Source: Bryobacterales bacterium (GTDB lineage Bacteria > Acidobacteriota > Terriglobia > Bryobacterales > Bryobacteraceae). Taken from it: a stretch of DNA of 64,000 bases. The stretch spans positions 124,001-188,000 of the forward strand of contig PLRS01000071.1 in NCBI GenBank assembly GCA_003164035.1. The letters run 5' to 3'. The position numbers and the translations under genes are program-made. Positions 8,725 through 16,305 of the stretch are shown here, piece after piece (within the stretch, counting starts at the first letter, position 1; each line of letters starts with the position of its first letter). The notes under the pieces were generated by a model. The model worked only from the letters and a program-made list of their open reading frames with translations. It was not told the DNA's origin and made no database searches.

Positions 8725-8790
8725 CGTGGAGCGGACTCCCAGTCTGCCACGCTGGGACTAATCCCGGCGCTCTTGGCTGCGACTATGCTG
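8725..8790. repeat. Dispersed 66-base repeat, family D, copy 1 (inverted)
   Basis: Read on the minus strand this segment matches 51783-51847 nearly base for base, sharing AGAGCGCCGGGA, GCGTGGCAGACTG and GTCCGCTCC. It contains a GGGA/TCCC hairpin. It fills the gap between the cytochrome gene and the ABC transporter gene. Confidence 0.8.
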
Positions 8791-8851
8791 AGCCCGAGGG
8801 CGGCCCCTCTTTTCTTGTAAGGAATTCCTATGGCGCCGGACTATACCGGCC

Positions 8852-9586
8852 ATGATCGAAGTTCACCACCTGCAAAAGCAATTCGGCGCCGTAGCCGCGC
8901 TTCGGGACGTTTCGTTCCTGGCGCCCGACGGCGCAATTACCGGCCTTGTGGGCGCCAACGGTGCCGGCAAGTCCACTACCCTCCGCACCATCTGCGGAGT
9001 GCTGAAACCCGGCGGCGGCCAGGTGCGTGTCGATGGCATTTCGCCCGCTGACGATCCGCTCGCCTTACAGCGGCGCGTTGGCGGCCTGCTGGACCACGCG
9101 GGGCTGTACTCGCGGCTGACCCCGCGTGAGACCCTCGCCTTTTCCGGACGCCTGCACGGGATCCCCCGTCGGCGCCTTGGTGAACGGGTGGAGGAAGTGA
9201 TCGCCTTCCTCGGAATGCAGTCGGTGGCCGATCGCCCCACTCTCGGCTTCTCGCAGGGGGAGAGGATGAAGACCGCCCTGGGGCGCGCCCTGATTCATGC
9301 GCCGCGGAATCTCGTGCTGGATGAACCAACCAACGGGCTGGACGTGCCCTCGGTGCGCTCGCTGCGCCTCCTTTTGCGGCGGATGCGCGACGCCGGGGCG
9401 TGCATTGTCTTCTCCAGCCATGTGCTCGACCAGGTGCGGGAACTGTGCGACCGTATCGTGATTGTGGCGCACGGCCGCGTGGTGGCCGAGGGCGCCACGG
9501 GCGAGCTTTGCGGCCGGGCTGGCGTGGCCACTCTGGAAGATGCTTTCATGGCCTTCACGGGCGCCGGGGAGGTGCCGTCATGCTGA
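8852..9586 (+). CDS. ABC transporter ATP-binding protein (NatA-like)
   Basis: A 244-residue ATPase of the ABC-2 exporter type, closest in appearance to NatA/CcmA-like sodium or drug exporters. It has Walker A GANGAGKST (34-42), Q-loop region, signature LGFSQGERMK (family LSxGxxxR, here FSQGE), Walker B NLVLDEPTNGLD and the switch His in FSSHVLDQV. It couples ATP hydrolysis to the permease encoded next, whose start overlaps its end by seven bases. The substrate cannot be told from sequence. Because that permease gene is frameshifted, the transporter may be inactive. Confidence 0.9.
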   Translation: MIEVHHLQKQFGAVAALRDVSFLAPDGAITGLVGANGAGKSTTLRTICGVLKPGGGQVRVDGISPADDPLALQRRVGGLLDHAGLYSRLTPRETLAFSGRLHGIPRRRLGERVEEVIAFLGMQSVADRPTLGFSQGERMKTALGRALIHAPRNLVLDEPTNGLDVPSVRSLRLLLRRMRDAGACIVFSSHVLDQVRELCDRIVIVAHGRVVAEGATGELCGRAGVATLEDAFMAFTGAGEVPSC

Positions 9587-10319
9587 ACCAGGTCCTCATC
9601 GTCGCCGGTAAGGAGGCAACCGACAACTGGCGCGACCGCCGCAGTTTGCTCTCCGCCGCGCTGTACTGCCTTATGGGGCCGGGCGTGGTCTGGCTGGTTT
9701 CGCTCGCCGTTCGCGACAGCCGTCCGGTGCTGATCGCCATGATGTCCATCTTCACCATGGTGTCGGCGTTCGTGGGTGGAATGAATGTGGCCATGGATTC
9801 GATTGCCGGCGAACGGGAGCGTCGCGCGCTGGTGCCTCTGCTGATGCATCCGGTGAGCCGGTTGGATCTGCTGTTGGCAAGTGGCTGGCCGTGGCTGCGT
9901 TTTCAGCCGCCGGCCTATGGCTCAACCTGCTCGGCTTCGCGCTGCTGTTCCACCGTGTTCCGCCGCCCGCGCTGGCCGTGTGCCTGCTTCCGCTCTCGCT
10001 GTTGGCCGCCGCCCTGGAGCTATGGATCTCCACCTTGTGCCGCACCGTCAAAGAGGCACACACCTACCTTTCGATGTTGGTTTTCGTTCCGATGGGGCTG
10101 GGGATGTTCATGGTTTTTTCTCCAGTGGCCGGCCAGGGTTGGTGGAAGTTGCTGCCCGTGGCCGGCCAGCAATTGCAACTGGAAGCGGCCATGCGAGGCG
10201 GCGACCTGGACCCGTTGCGGATGCTCTTCCCGGGATTTTCTACCGCCCTCCTGGCGGGACTGGCGCTCGTCGCCGCCGCCGATCGCCTGGAGCGGGACGA
10301 TGTGGTCTGCGGAGGCTGA
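9580..10319 (+). pseudogene. ABC-2 type permease (NatB-like), frameshifted
   Basis: Translation from ATG 9580 gives an ABC-2 permease N-terminus (VLIVAGKEATDNWRDRRSLL, then a first helix GPGVVWLVSLAV and a second MMSIFTMVSAFVGG) until about 9875. Homology then continues in another frame, reading GKWLAVAAFSAAGLWLNLLG and four further membrane helices to the stop at 10319. Restoring one G at about 9875-9877 (TTGGCAAG to TTGGGCAAG) joins both halves as LLLGKWLAV, the usual sequence at this point in the family. So it is either a recent one-base deletion or a sequencing error. It is translationally coupled to the ATPase gene. Confidence 0.85.
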
Positions 10320-10524
10320 GCGGAGCTCTTCTGGACGCTCAGGCGCTGTGGAAAAATCGCCTGAAACGGAAAGAGCGGCTGCTGCCGTGTGGAACGGTTA
10401 TCCCTCACAGGCCCCCAGAGGCGCAAATCGAGATGCCAACTCCTCAAGCTGTAACCGGGCGAAAAGCCCGAGTGTACTGACGCGCAACCCTATATCGTGG
10501 ATAATAGGAAATCGCGGAGGTGGA

Positions 10525-11121
10525 ATGCGAGGCTTGGCGTGGATACTGGCCTGGTGGATGGTGGTGCCCCTGGTTCCGGCGGGACGCGCGCAGGATAGCG
10601 GCCCAAAGTTGAACCTGGTGATCGTCGAGGGCGAAGGCGCCATCAACAACATTCGCCAGCGTACCGCGCGGGAGGCCATCGTGCAGGTGCAGGACGAGAA
10701 TCACAAGCCGGTGGCCGGCGCGTCGGTGATCTTCCTGCTGCCTTCCCAGGGCGCCGGTGGAACGTTCGCCAACGGCTCGCAGACCTTGGCGGTAACTTCC
10801 GATAGCCAGGGCAACGCGATTGCGCGCGGCTTTCACCCCAACCACGCGCAGGGACAGTTTCAGGTGCACGTCAACGCATCGTCCAATGGCCGCACCGGCT
10901 CCACTGATATTCACATGCGCAATGAGGCGCTCGCCGGGGCGGCGACCGCAACGGTGGCGGGGATTTCGATCAAACTCTTCGTAGTTCTGGTGGCGGTGGG
11001 CGCGGCGGCGGCGGCCGGCGGCGCCTATTACGCCACCCATTCCGGCGGCGGCAGTTCCACCGCATCGTCGGTGGTTACGCTGACGCCGGGGACTGGCACG
11101 GTAGGAGCACCGGGACAATGA
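10525..11121 (+). CDS. Exported Ig-like/carboxypeptidase-regulatory-type protein
   Basis: A 198-residue protein beginning with a signal peptide (LAWILAWWMVVPLVPAGRAQ). Its beta-sandwich domain (about 28-125) is of the bacterial Ig/invasin-adhesin or carboxypeptidase-regulatory type: REAIVQVQDENHKPVAGASVIFLLP, then TSDSQGNAIARGF. One transmembrane helix follows (ISIKLFVVLVAVGAAAAAGGAYYA), then a Gly/Ser/Thr-rich tail. It is probably envelope-anchored. The start has GGAGG five bases upstream. Its stop overlaps the next start (ATGA), so the two are an operon; the partner is a propeller-like exported protein. Function unknown. Confidence 0.75.
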   Translation: MRGLAWILAWWMVVPLVPAGRAQDSGPKLNLVIVEGEGAINNIRQRTAREAIVQVQDENHKPVAGASVIFLLPSQGAGGTFANGSQTLAVTSDSQGNAIARGFHPNHAQGQFQVHVNASSNGRTGSTDIHMRNEALAGAATATVAGISIKLFVVLVAVGAAAAAGGAYYATHSGGGSSTASSVVTLTPGTGTVGAPGQ

Positions 11122-12068
11122 GCACGCGCAAACTGTTGGCGTCATTTCTATTGTTGGGCGCTGCGGCCGCGGCGCAGCCAGGGCAACTGAGCGGCCCCGT
11201 GGCCGGCTACGTGTACGACCGGACGGCCGCGGCTCTGCGGCCGGTTCGCGGCGTGCCGGGCGCAGCCACGCTGGGCGATCTGTTGGCGGTTCCTTACTCG
11301 CTGGAGGCTGGTTTTGTGGCGCCGCGCCAGGATCTGGCCGTGCTGGTTGCGACCGACGGCACCACCCATTGGATTGCCTTGAGCGGCCATGGCGCAACCG
11401 AAGTGGCGGCCCAAGGTTCGATCGCGACGCCCGAACGGGTGGTCTTCAGCCCGACGGGCACGGCGGCGGCGCTGGTCGCAAGCGATAGCGTGCAGGTGGT
11501 CACGGGGTTGCCTTCCAGCCCGGCGCTGGCCGGCAGCGTGACGCTGGCGCCGGATCGCCAGCCCGGCAGGGGCCGTCTGGCGGTGAGCGACGATGGCGCC
11601 TGGCTGTTGCTGGCCTCGGGAAACGGGCTGCGGCTGGTTGCGGTCGCCGGTGGCGGCAGCATTACCCTGATGCCCAATGGCCAGTCCGCCGCGGTGGCTT
11701 TTGCACCCGGCAGCCACGATGCGGCGATCGCGAGCGATGGCGCCGTCACCTGGATTCACGATGCCGCAGGCAGCGCCGTCCAGCAGGCGGTGGCGCAGAA
11801 CCCGGCCCTGGCTAGAGCGGTCGGAGTGGCGTTCTCGGCCGATGGCGCAACGCTCTACGCCGCCAACGCCACGGGTTCGATATGGAGCTTCGATCTGGCC
11901 GCGGGGACCGGCGTGCAACAGTCCAGCGGCGCCCTTGCGACAGGGCTGGAGCCCATGGGCGGGTTCTTCCGGCTGAACCAGGCCGGAGCCGGTCCGCTGT
12001 GGCTGGTCGATCCCAACGCCGGCTCGCCGCGGGTTTTCTTCGTCCCGCCCGCCCCTACTTCAAACTGA
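11118..12068 (+). CDS. Exported beta-propeller-like protein
   Basis: A 316-residue protein with a Sec signal peptide (KLLASFLLLGAAAAAQ). The rest is a run of degenerate WD40/lactonase-type blades, seen as repeated xVxFSPTGTAAALV, LAVSDDGAWLLLAS, VAFAPGSHDAAIAS, VAFSADGATLYAAN, separated by about 45 residues. No catalytic residues are recognisable. It is coupled to the Ig-like gene by an ATGA overlap and is convergent with the sigma-54 regulator gene, the two 3' ends overlapping by 14 bases. It may be a periplasmic scaffold or sensor; the function is unknown. Confidence 0.72.
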   Translation: MSTRKLLASFLLLGAAAAAQPGQLSGPVAGYVYDRTAAALRPVRGVPGAATLGDLLAVPYSLEAGFVAPRQDLAVLVATDGTTHWIALSGHGATEVAAQGSIATPERVVFSPTGTAAALVASDSVQVVTGLPSSPALAGSVTLAPDRQPGRGRLAVSDDGAWLLLASGNGLRLVAVAGGGSITLMPNGQSAAVAFAPGSHDAAIASDGAVTWIHDAAGSAVQQAVAQNPALARAVGVAFSADGATLYAANATGSIWSFDLAAGTGVQQSSGALATGLEPMGGFFRLNQAGAGPLWLVDPNAGSPRVFFVPPAPTSN

Positions 12069-13407
12069 ACTTCTTCATCTTGTAGCGCAGCGTGTCGCGG
12101 GTGACGCGCAGCAGGCGCGCCGCCTGGGTCTGGTTCCCGTTGGTCTTTTCCAGTGCGCGCACCAGCAGGTTTCGTTCGTGATCCTCGAGCGACATGCCGT
12201 CCACGGTGGCGGCCGCGCTTCGGCCGTCGAAGCCTGTGTCGGTAATGGGCGCGTATTCGGGCCGGCTGATGGAAATAGGCAGGCTGGCGGAATGGATCAG
12301 GGCCGACTCCTCCAGAATCATGGCCCTCTCGATGGCGTTGCGCAGTTCGCGCACGTTGCCGGGCCAGTCGTGCGAAAGCAGCAGCTTGGCCGCGTCGTCG
12401 CTGATCCCTTCGATGCTGCGCTTGAATTTGCGGTTGTAATGGTCGATGAAGAAACGCGTCATCGGCACAATATCTTCGCGCCGCTCGCGCAGCGGCGGAA
12501 TCAGAATCTGGATCACGTTGAGGCGGAAATAAAGGTCCTGCCGGAAGGCGCCTTCCTTGACCGCTTCGCGCAGGTTCTTGTTGGTGGCCGCCACCACCCG
12601 CAGATCCAGTTGGATGTCCTTCAAGCCGCCCAGCCGCCGGAAGCTCTGCTCTTCCAATACCCGCAGCAGCTTGGCCTGCAGCATCGTGGGGATTTCGCCG
12701 ATCTCGTCCAGAAATAGGGTGCCCTTGTCGGCCAGCTCGAATATGCCGCGTTTCTGCGAACGGGCGTCGGTAAAAGCGCCTTTTTCGTAACCGAACAACT
12801 CGCTTTCGAGCAGGGTTTCCGGAATGGCCGCGCAGTTGATCGCGATGAAGGGCTCGGCCTGCCGCAGGCTCTGGTAGTGGAGGGTCTTGGCGATCAGGTC
12901 CTTGCCGGTCCCGTTTTCGCCTTCGAGCAGGATGGTGGTGGCCTCGCTCGATGCCACCCGCCGCACGAAATTCACCACCTCGCGCATGCCCGGAGATTCG
13001 GCGATCACCTCGCGCCGCTCCGGCGAGGCTTCCTCGGTAACGTCCTTGATGGTCGCCACCACCCCGGTCAGCCGCCCCTGGTCGTCCAGCATCTGGGTGG
13101 TTTTCATCACCACCAGGCGTTCCAGGCCGTTATCGGTGTGCAGCCGGACGGTCGAATGCGGGGTCGAAGGCGCCTGGTTCAAACCCACCAGCATGCCGCA
13201 GCCAGGCTCGCACAGCGAGCACTTGAAGACTTCCTGGCAGTGCTTGCCCAGCATTTGGTCGGAGGAAATGCCGAAAAGCTTTTCGGCGGACCGGTTCACT
13301 CCCGTAATGCGGAATTCCGGATCGTAGAGGATCAGCGCATCGGAAAGCTGGTCAAACACCGCTTCCAGGATATTTACGCTTTGCCAACCTGGAGAAAGCT
13401 TCGACAT
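12055..13407 (-). CDS. Sigma-54-dependent Fis-family activator with PAS sensor
   Basis: A 450-residue enhancer-binding protein. Residues about 13-125 are a PAS domain containing CSLCEPGC (Cys63, 66, 70). Residues about 133-365 are the AAA+ domain with Walker A EGENGTGKD (162-170), Walker B LFLDEIGE and the loop GAFTDA (210-215), where the canonical loop is GAFTGA. Residues about 405-450 are a Fis helix-turn-helix (NQTQAARLLRVTRDTLRYKMKK). I chose the ATG at 13407, next to the PAS start; the frame is open for another 119 codons upstream over the promoter region. A sigma-54 promoter lies between it and the divergent cytochrome operon, its probable target. The PAS cysteines suggest redox or metal sensing, by inference. 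Confidence 0.9.
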   Translation of the reverse strand: MSKLSPGWQSVNILEAVFDQLSDALILYDPEFRITGVNRSAEKLFGISSDQMLGKHCQEVFKCSLCEPGCGMLVGLNQAPSTPHSTVRLHTDNGLERLVVMKTTQMLDDQGRLTGVVATIKDVTEEASPERREVIAESPGMREVVNFVRRVASSEATTILLEGENGTGKDLIAKTLHYQSLRQAEPFIAINCAAIPETLLESELFGYEKGAFTDARSQKRGIFELADKGTLFLDEIGEIPTMLQAKLLRVLEEQSFRRLGGLKDIQLDLRVVAATNKNLREAVKEGAFRQDLYFRLNVIQILIPPLRERREDIVPMTRFFIDHYNRKFKRSIEGISDDAAKLLLSHDWPGNVRELRNAIERAMILEESALIHSASLPISISRPEYAPITDTGFDGRSAAATVDGMSLEDHERNLLVRALEKTNGNQTQAARLLRVTRDTLRYKMKKFSLK

Positions 13408-13438
13408 GGATCGGTTATGGCTCCAATTATAACAGGCC

Positions 13439-13460
13439 GATTGAGCGAAATAGCGCAATC
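13439..13460. promoter_or_regulatory. Putative enhancer (UAS) dyad for the sigma-54 activator
   Basis: GATTGAGC-N6-GCGCAATC is an imperfect 8-base dyad with one mismatched pair. It is centred about 100 bases upstream of the -24 element at 13542, the usual place for a Fis-family enhancer site. A second dyad, GGGCGGG-N6-CCCGCCC, lies at 13472-13491. Confidence 0.5.
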
Positions 13461-13541
13461 TCGGAGCACTAGGGCGGGAATTGCCCCGCCCCGACGCCGC
13501 CAAACAGGCAAAAAAGTCTGAAATTGAACCGCTTACCCTGG

Positions 13542-13557
13542 TGGCGATGCAATTGCT
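13542..13557 (+). promoter_or_regulatory. Sigma-54 (-24/-12) promoter
   Basis: TGGCGATGCAATTGCT has GG and GC exactly ten bases apart and matches the TGGC...TTGCT form of the -24/-12 consensus. It ends 22 bases before the ATG of the small cytochrome gene and points toward the cytochrome operon. The activator gene is immediately divergent. Confidence 0.7.
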
Positions 13558-13578
13558 CTTTTCCCCGGTGGAGGCTAG

Positions 13579-13797
13579 ATGCCGCACCTCAAACTCACTC
13601 TTCCCGCCGCCATCCTGGCGGCCGGGTTCTTGATTTGCTCCATTGCGTCCTACGGGAAGCCGGAGTATACCAAGAGCACCAAGAAAGCCTGCACCTACTG
13701 CCATGTCGATGCCAAGGCGAATCCGAAAGCCCTGACCGATGCCGGAAAGTATTACTCCGAGCATAAGACCTTGGACGGATACCAGGACAAGAAATAG
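13579..13797 (+). CDS. Small exported monohaem c-type cytochrome-like protein
   Basis: A 72-residue protein with a Sec signal peptide (about 1-26, LPAAILAAGFLICSIASYG). Its one haem-binding motif is CTYCH, in KKACTYCHVDAKANPKALTDAGKYY. The mature part is only about 45 residues, short for a class I cytochrome c, and has no obvious distal Met, so an open or bis-His site is possible. The ribosome site is GGTGGAGG just upstream. It is the first gene after the sigma-54 promoter and probably an electron shuttle for the following multihaem proteins. Confidence 0.82.
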   Translation: MPHLKLTLPAAILAAGFLICSIASYGKPEYTKSTKKACTYCHVDAKANPKALTDAGKYYSEHKTLDGYQDKK

Positions 13798-13829
13798 CGG
13801 TCTTTCGGGTGGAGGATTCCCAGCCGCAT

Positions 13830-14267
13830 ATGCTACAGACGGTCAGGCTTACGCTCTCCGATACCGCCTACGCCGCGGCGTTGCGAGACGCCCTGAACCA
13901 CACTTGCGCCTGGCATATCGACTCGGCCGCGAGTTCCGATCCGGGGCAGCCGTCGGTGCTGGTGCTGGACGATACCGCATTGGCCCGCCTGCCCCTCCCT
14001 CTGTCTCACCCCGAATGCATCGTATTGATCACCCACAAGAATTCCGAACGCATGGCGCAGGCCTGGGATGCGGGCATCGTTTCGGTGGTCGGTTGGGACG
14101 ATTCCATGGATACCGTCTTGCTGGCGATCATGGCGGCGGCGCTACGGATGCCGGTTTCCCACTCCCCACGCGCGGCACACGCAATTTCCCCCAATCCCGC
14201 GCCAGTCCCTGCGTCAATAACCCCAATTAGCCACCGTCCCAGCCGTAAGCGTTGCAAAACACAATAA
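13830..14267 (+). CDS. Receiver-like (degenerate response-regulator fold) protein
   Basis: About 145 residues. The pattern VRLTLSDTAYAAALRDAL...SVLVLDDTALARL...ECIVLITHKNSERMAQAWDAGIVSVVGWDDSMDTVLLAIMAA has the strand-helix rhythm of a receiver or pseudo-receiver: LVLDD at the beta-3 position, VLIT at beta-4, AGIVSVVGWDD at beta-5. It lacks the beta-1 acidic pair and the beta-5 Lys, so phosphotransfer is unlikely. The C-terminal 40 residues are low-complexity Pro/Ser. Start may be GTG 13809 (GTGGAGG there could instead be the ribosome site) or ATG 13830. It sits between cytochrome genes in the same direction. Confidence 0.55.
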   Translation: MLQTVRLTLSDTAYAAALRDALNHTCAWHIDSAASSDPGQPSVLVLDDTALARLPLPLSHPECIVLITHKNSERMAQAWDAGIVSVVGWDDSMDTVLLAIMAAALRMPVSHSPRAAHAISPNPAPVPASITPISHRPSRKRCKTQ

Positions 14268-14381
14268 TTAACGTGGTCGTCATCGTGGAATTCCGCGTGC
14301 ATCTCGCAAAGTGCCCGAAGCACGGATGGCCGGCGCGGAATGTAGTATAAAAGAGTTGGTTATCTGAAATGGAGGCCGTTA

Positions 14382-14654
14382 ATGAACTTTTTTTTCGCAA
14401 TTTGGATCCTCATGGCGGTGGGTGTGGCGGGACTGATTGTATACCGCCGCCACATCGCCAGCCAGGAAGATGACGTCTTGCACTTGGGCGCCTCGAGCGG
14501 TGCTGTGGCGCAGCAGAGCACGGTAGCGCAAAAGCTGGACCAGGTGGACAAATGGGGCAAAACTCTGACCATAATCGCGGTTGCGTATGGGTTCGTGCTG
14601 GTCGCGATTTACTTCTATCGGTTTTGGGTGTCGAGCTCCACGACGGGGATTTAG
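14382..14654 (+). CDS. Small two-helix membrane protein
   Basis: A 90-residue protein with an N-terminal helix (MNFFFAIWILMAVGVAGLIVY), a polar middle (about 22-58, rich in Gln and Ser) and a second helix (LTIIAVAYGFVLVAIYFYRFW). No family is recognised. GGAGG precedes the ATG by six bases, and TATAAA at 14346-14351 could be a separate promoter. It is followed four bases later by the nine-haem cytochrome gene, so it is a likely small subunit or assembly factor of that complex (inference). Confidence 0.75.
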   Translation: MNFFFAIWILMAVGVAGLIVYRRHIASQEDDVLHLGASSGAVAQQSTVAQKLDQVDKWGKTLTIIAVAYGFVLVAIYFYRFWVSSSTTGI

Positions 14655-14658
14655 GGCT

Positions 14659-16305
14659 ATGCGAAACCGGGCTTTCCAGACGATACCCGGGGGGCTCGGT
14701 TTCGCCATCCTCGGTTTTCTTGTAGTTTTTGTAGTTTTTGCGGGCGCCAACGCCTGGGCGGCCGCTCCGGCCAAAGCCAGTTGCACAGACTGCCACGAGC
14801 AGGGCGCCAAACTGGCCAAAAGCGCCCACGCCGGGCTCACCTGCGATACCTGCCACCAATCTCACGATCAGTATCCCCACCCGGCCAATATTCCCAAACC
14901 CGTATGCGGCAATTGCCACACCGACCAGGCCGGCGATTACTCCCAGGGCGTGCACGGACAGGCCCGCGCGCACGGCAATGAAGGCGCGCCGGATTGCGCC
15001 CTCTGCCACGGCAGCGCCCACGAGTTGCTTTCGCCGAAATCCCAAGCGTTTCGCGCCGGCGTGCCGGATACCTGTGGCATGTGCCACAGCGACGTAGTCG
15101 ACCAGTACCGGGCCAGCATCCACGGGCAAGCGCTGGCCAGGGGCGTTTCCCAGGCCCCCCTGTGTACCGACTGCCATGGCGAGCACAACATCATCAAGCA
15201 CACCAGCGCCGCTTCTCCGGTGAACGCCGCCCATATTCGCGATACCTGTGGAAGCTGCCACGGCAACGTCCGCCTGAACAGCCGTTTCGGTTTGCCCACC
15301 GACCGCATGGTCAGCTTCGATTCCTCCTTCCACGGCCTGGCTGCCAAAGCCGGCATGCAGACCGTCGCCAATTGCGCCAGTTGCCACGGCGTTCACGACA
15401 TTCTGCCGTCTTCCGACCCCAAGTCCACCATCAATCCCAAAAACCTGCCCAAGACCTGCGGGCGATGCCATCCCGGCGCCGGCGAACGCTTTGCCATCAG
15501 CCAGGTACACGTCTCGGAAAACGGCGCCGAGCCTGCCCCGTTGCGCTTCGTGCGCAGCACCTATCTCCTCCTCATCCCGGTCACCATCGGGCTCATGCTG
15601 CTGCACAATGCCGGCGATTGGCTGCGCAAGCTGATCCGCAACCGCTTCCGGAAGGCGGCGCGAATCTCCGGCCCGGCCGGCCACACCGGTCCGCGCATGC
15701 TCCCGTTCGAACGCATCCAGCACGCCGTCATGGCGATTTCCTTCCTGATCCTGGTCTGGAGCGGTTTTGCGCTCAAATACCCGGACCACTGGTGGGCTCG
15801 CCCCTTGTTGGGGATGGCCGGTACGCTCTCGGTGCGCAGCCTGGTTCATCGCTCGGCCGCCGTGGTGTTCATCCTGATTGCCGTCACCCACGCGGTTTCG
15901 CTCGTCGTGAGCCGCAAACTACGGGAACACTGGAAGGAAATGTGGCCGAACCGCAACGACCCGCGGGAAGCCATGGCCAATTTCGCGTACAATCTAGGAC
16001 TGGGAGACACGCCGCCCGGCCGCTCGTCGCACAGCTATATCGAGAAAGCCGAATATTGGGCCGTGATTTGGGGCGCCGTGGTGATGGCCTCCACCGGAAT
16101 TCTGCTCTGGGCCAACAATATCGCCATGCGCATTTTGCCTAAAGCCTGGCTGGACGTAGCCACTTCCGTGCATTTCTACGAAGCCGTTCTGGCTACCCTG
16201 GCCATTGTCGTCTGGCACTTCTATTCGGTGATTTTCGACCCCGACATCTATCCGCTGAACACCGCCTTTCTCAACGGCAATCGAGAGGAAAATCCGCAAA
16301 AATGA
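14659..16305 (+). CDS. Nine-haem cytochrome c fused to a b-type membrane domain
   Basis: A 548-residue protein with signal or anchor (about 10-35), then a periplasmic part with nine CXXCH motifs (CTDCH, CDTCH, CGNCH, CALCH, CGMCH, CTDCH, CGSCH, CASCH, CGRCH) between about 42 and 280. The C-terminal half has a helix at about 297-315 and then a four-helix region like cytochrome b561/formate-dehydrogenase gamma: FERIQHAVMAISFLILVWSGFALKYP, RSLVHRSAAVVFILIAVTHA, AEYWAVIWGAVVMASTGILLW, SVHFYEAVLATLAIVVWHFY, with haem-b His candidates. It should carry electrons from quinol across to the c-haems, or the reverse. Its stop overlaps the NapC-like start (ATGA). Confidence 0.9.
   Translation: MRNRAFQTIPGGLGFAILGFLVVFVVFAGANAWAAAPAKASCTDCHEQGAKLAKSAHAGLTCDTCHQSHDQYPHPANIPKPVCGNCHTDQAGDYSQGVHGQARAHGNEGAPDCALCHGSAHELLSPKSQAFRAGVPDTCGMCHSDVVDQYRASIHGQALARGVSQAPLCTDCHGEHNIIKHTSAASPVNAAHIRDTCGSCHGNVRLNSRFGLPTDRMVSFDSSFHGLAAKAGMQTVANCASCHGVHDILPSSDPKSTINPKNLPKTCGRCHPGAGERFAISQVHVSENGAEPAPLRFVRSTYLLLIPVTIGLMLLHNAGDWLRKLIRNRFRKAARISGPAGHTGPRMLPFERIQHAVMAISFLILVWSGFALKYPDHWWARPLLGMAGTLSVRSLVHRSAAVVFILIAVTHAVSLVVSRKLREHWKEMWPNRNDPREAMANFAYNLGLGDTPPGRSSHSYIEKAEYWAVIWGAVVMASTGILLWANNIAMRILPKAWLDVATSVHFYEAVLATLAIVVWHFYSVIFDPDIYPLNTAFLNGNREENPQK

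Noticed and set aside
8830-9051. Alternative frame starting at ATG 8830 ahead of the ABC ATPase
   Set aside because: It is out of frame with the Walker motifs and Arg-rich; the real gene starts at 8852.
12055-13764. Longer form of the sigma-54 activator (569 residues)
   Set aside because: The extra 119 N-terminal codons cover the promoter and enhancer region and lack domain character; the PAS domain starts right after ATG 13407.
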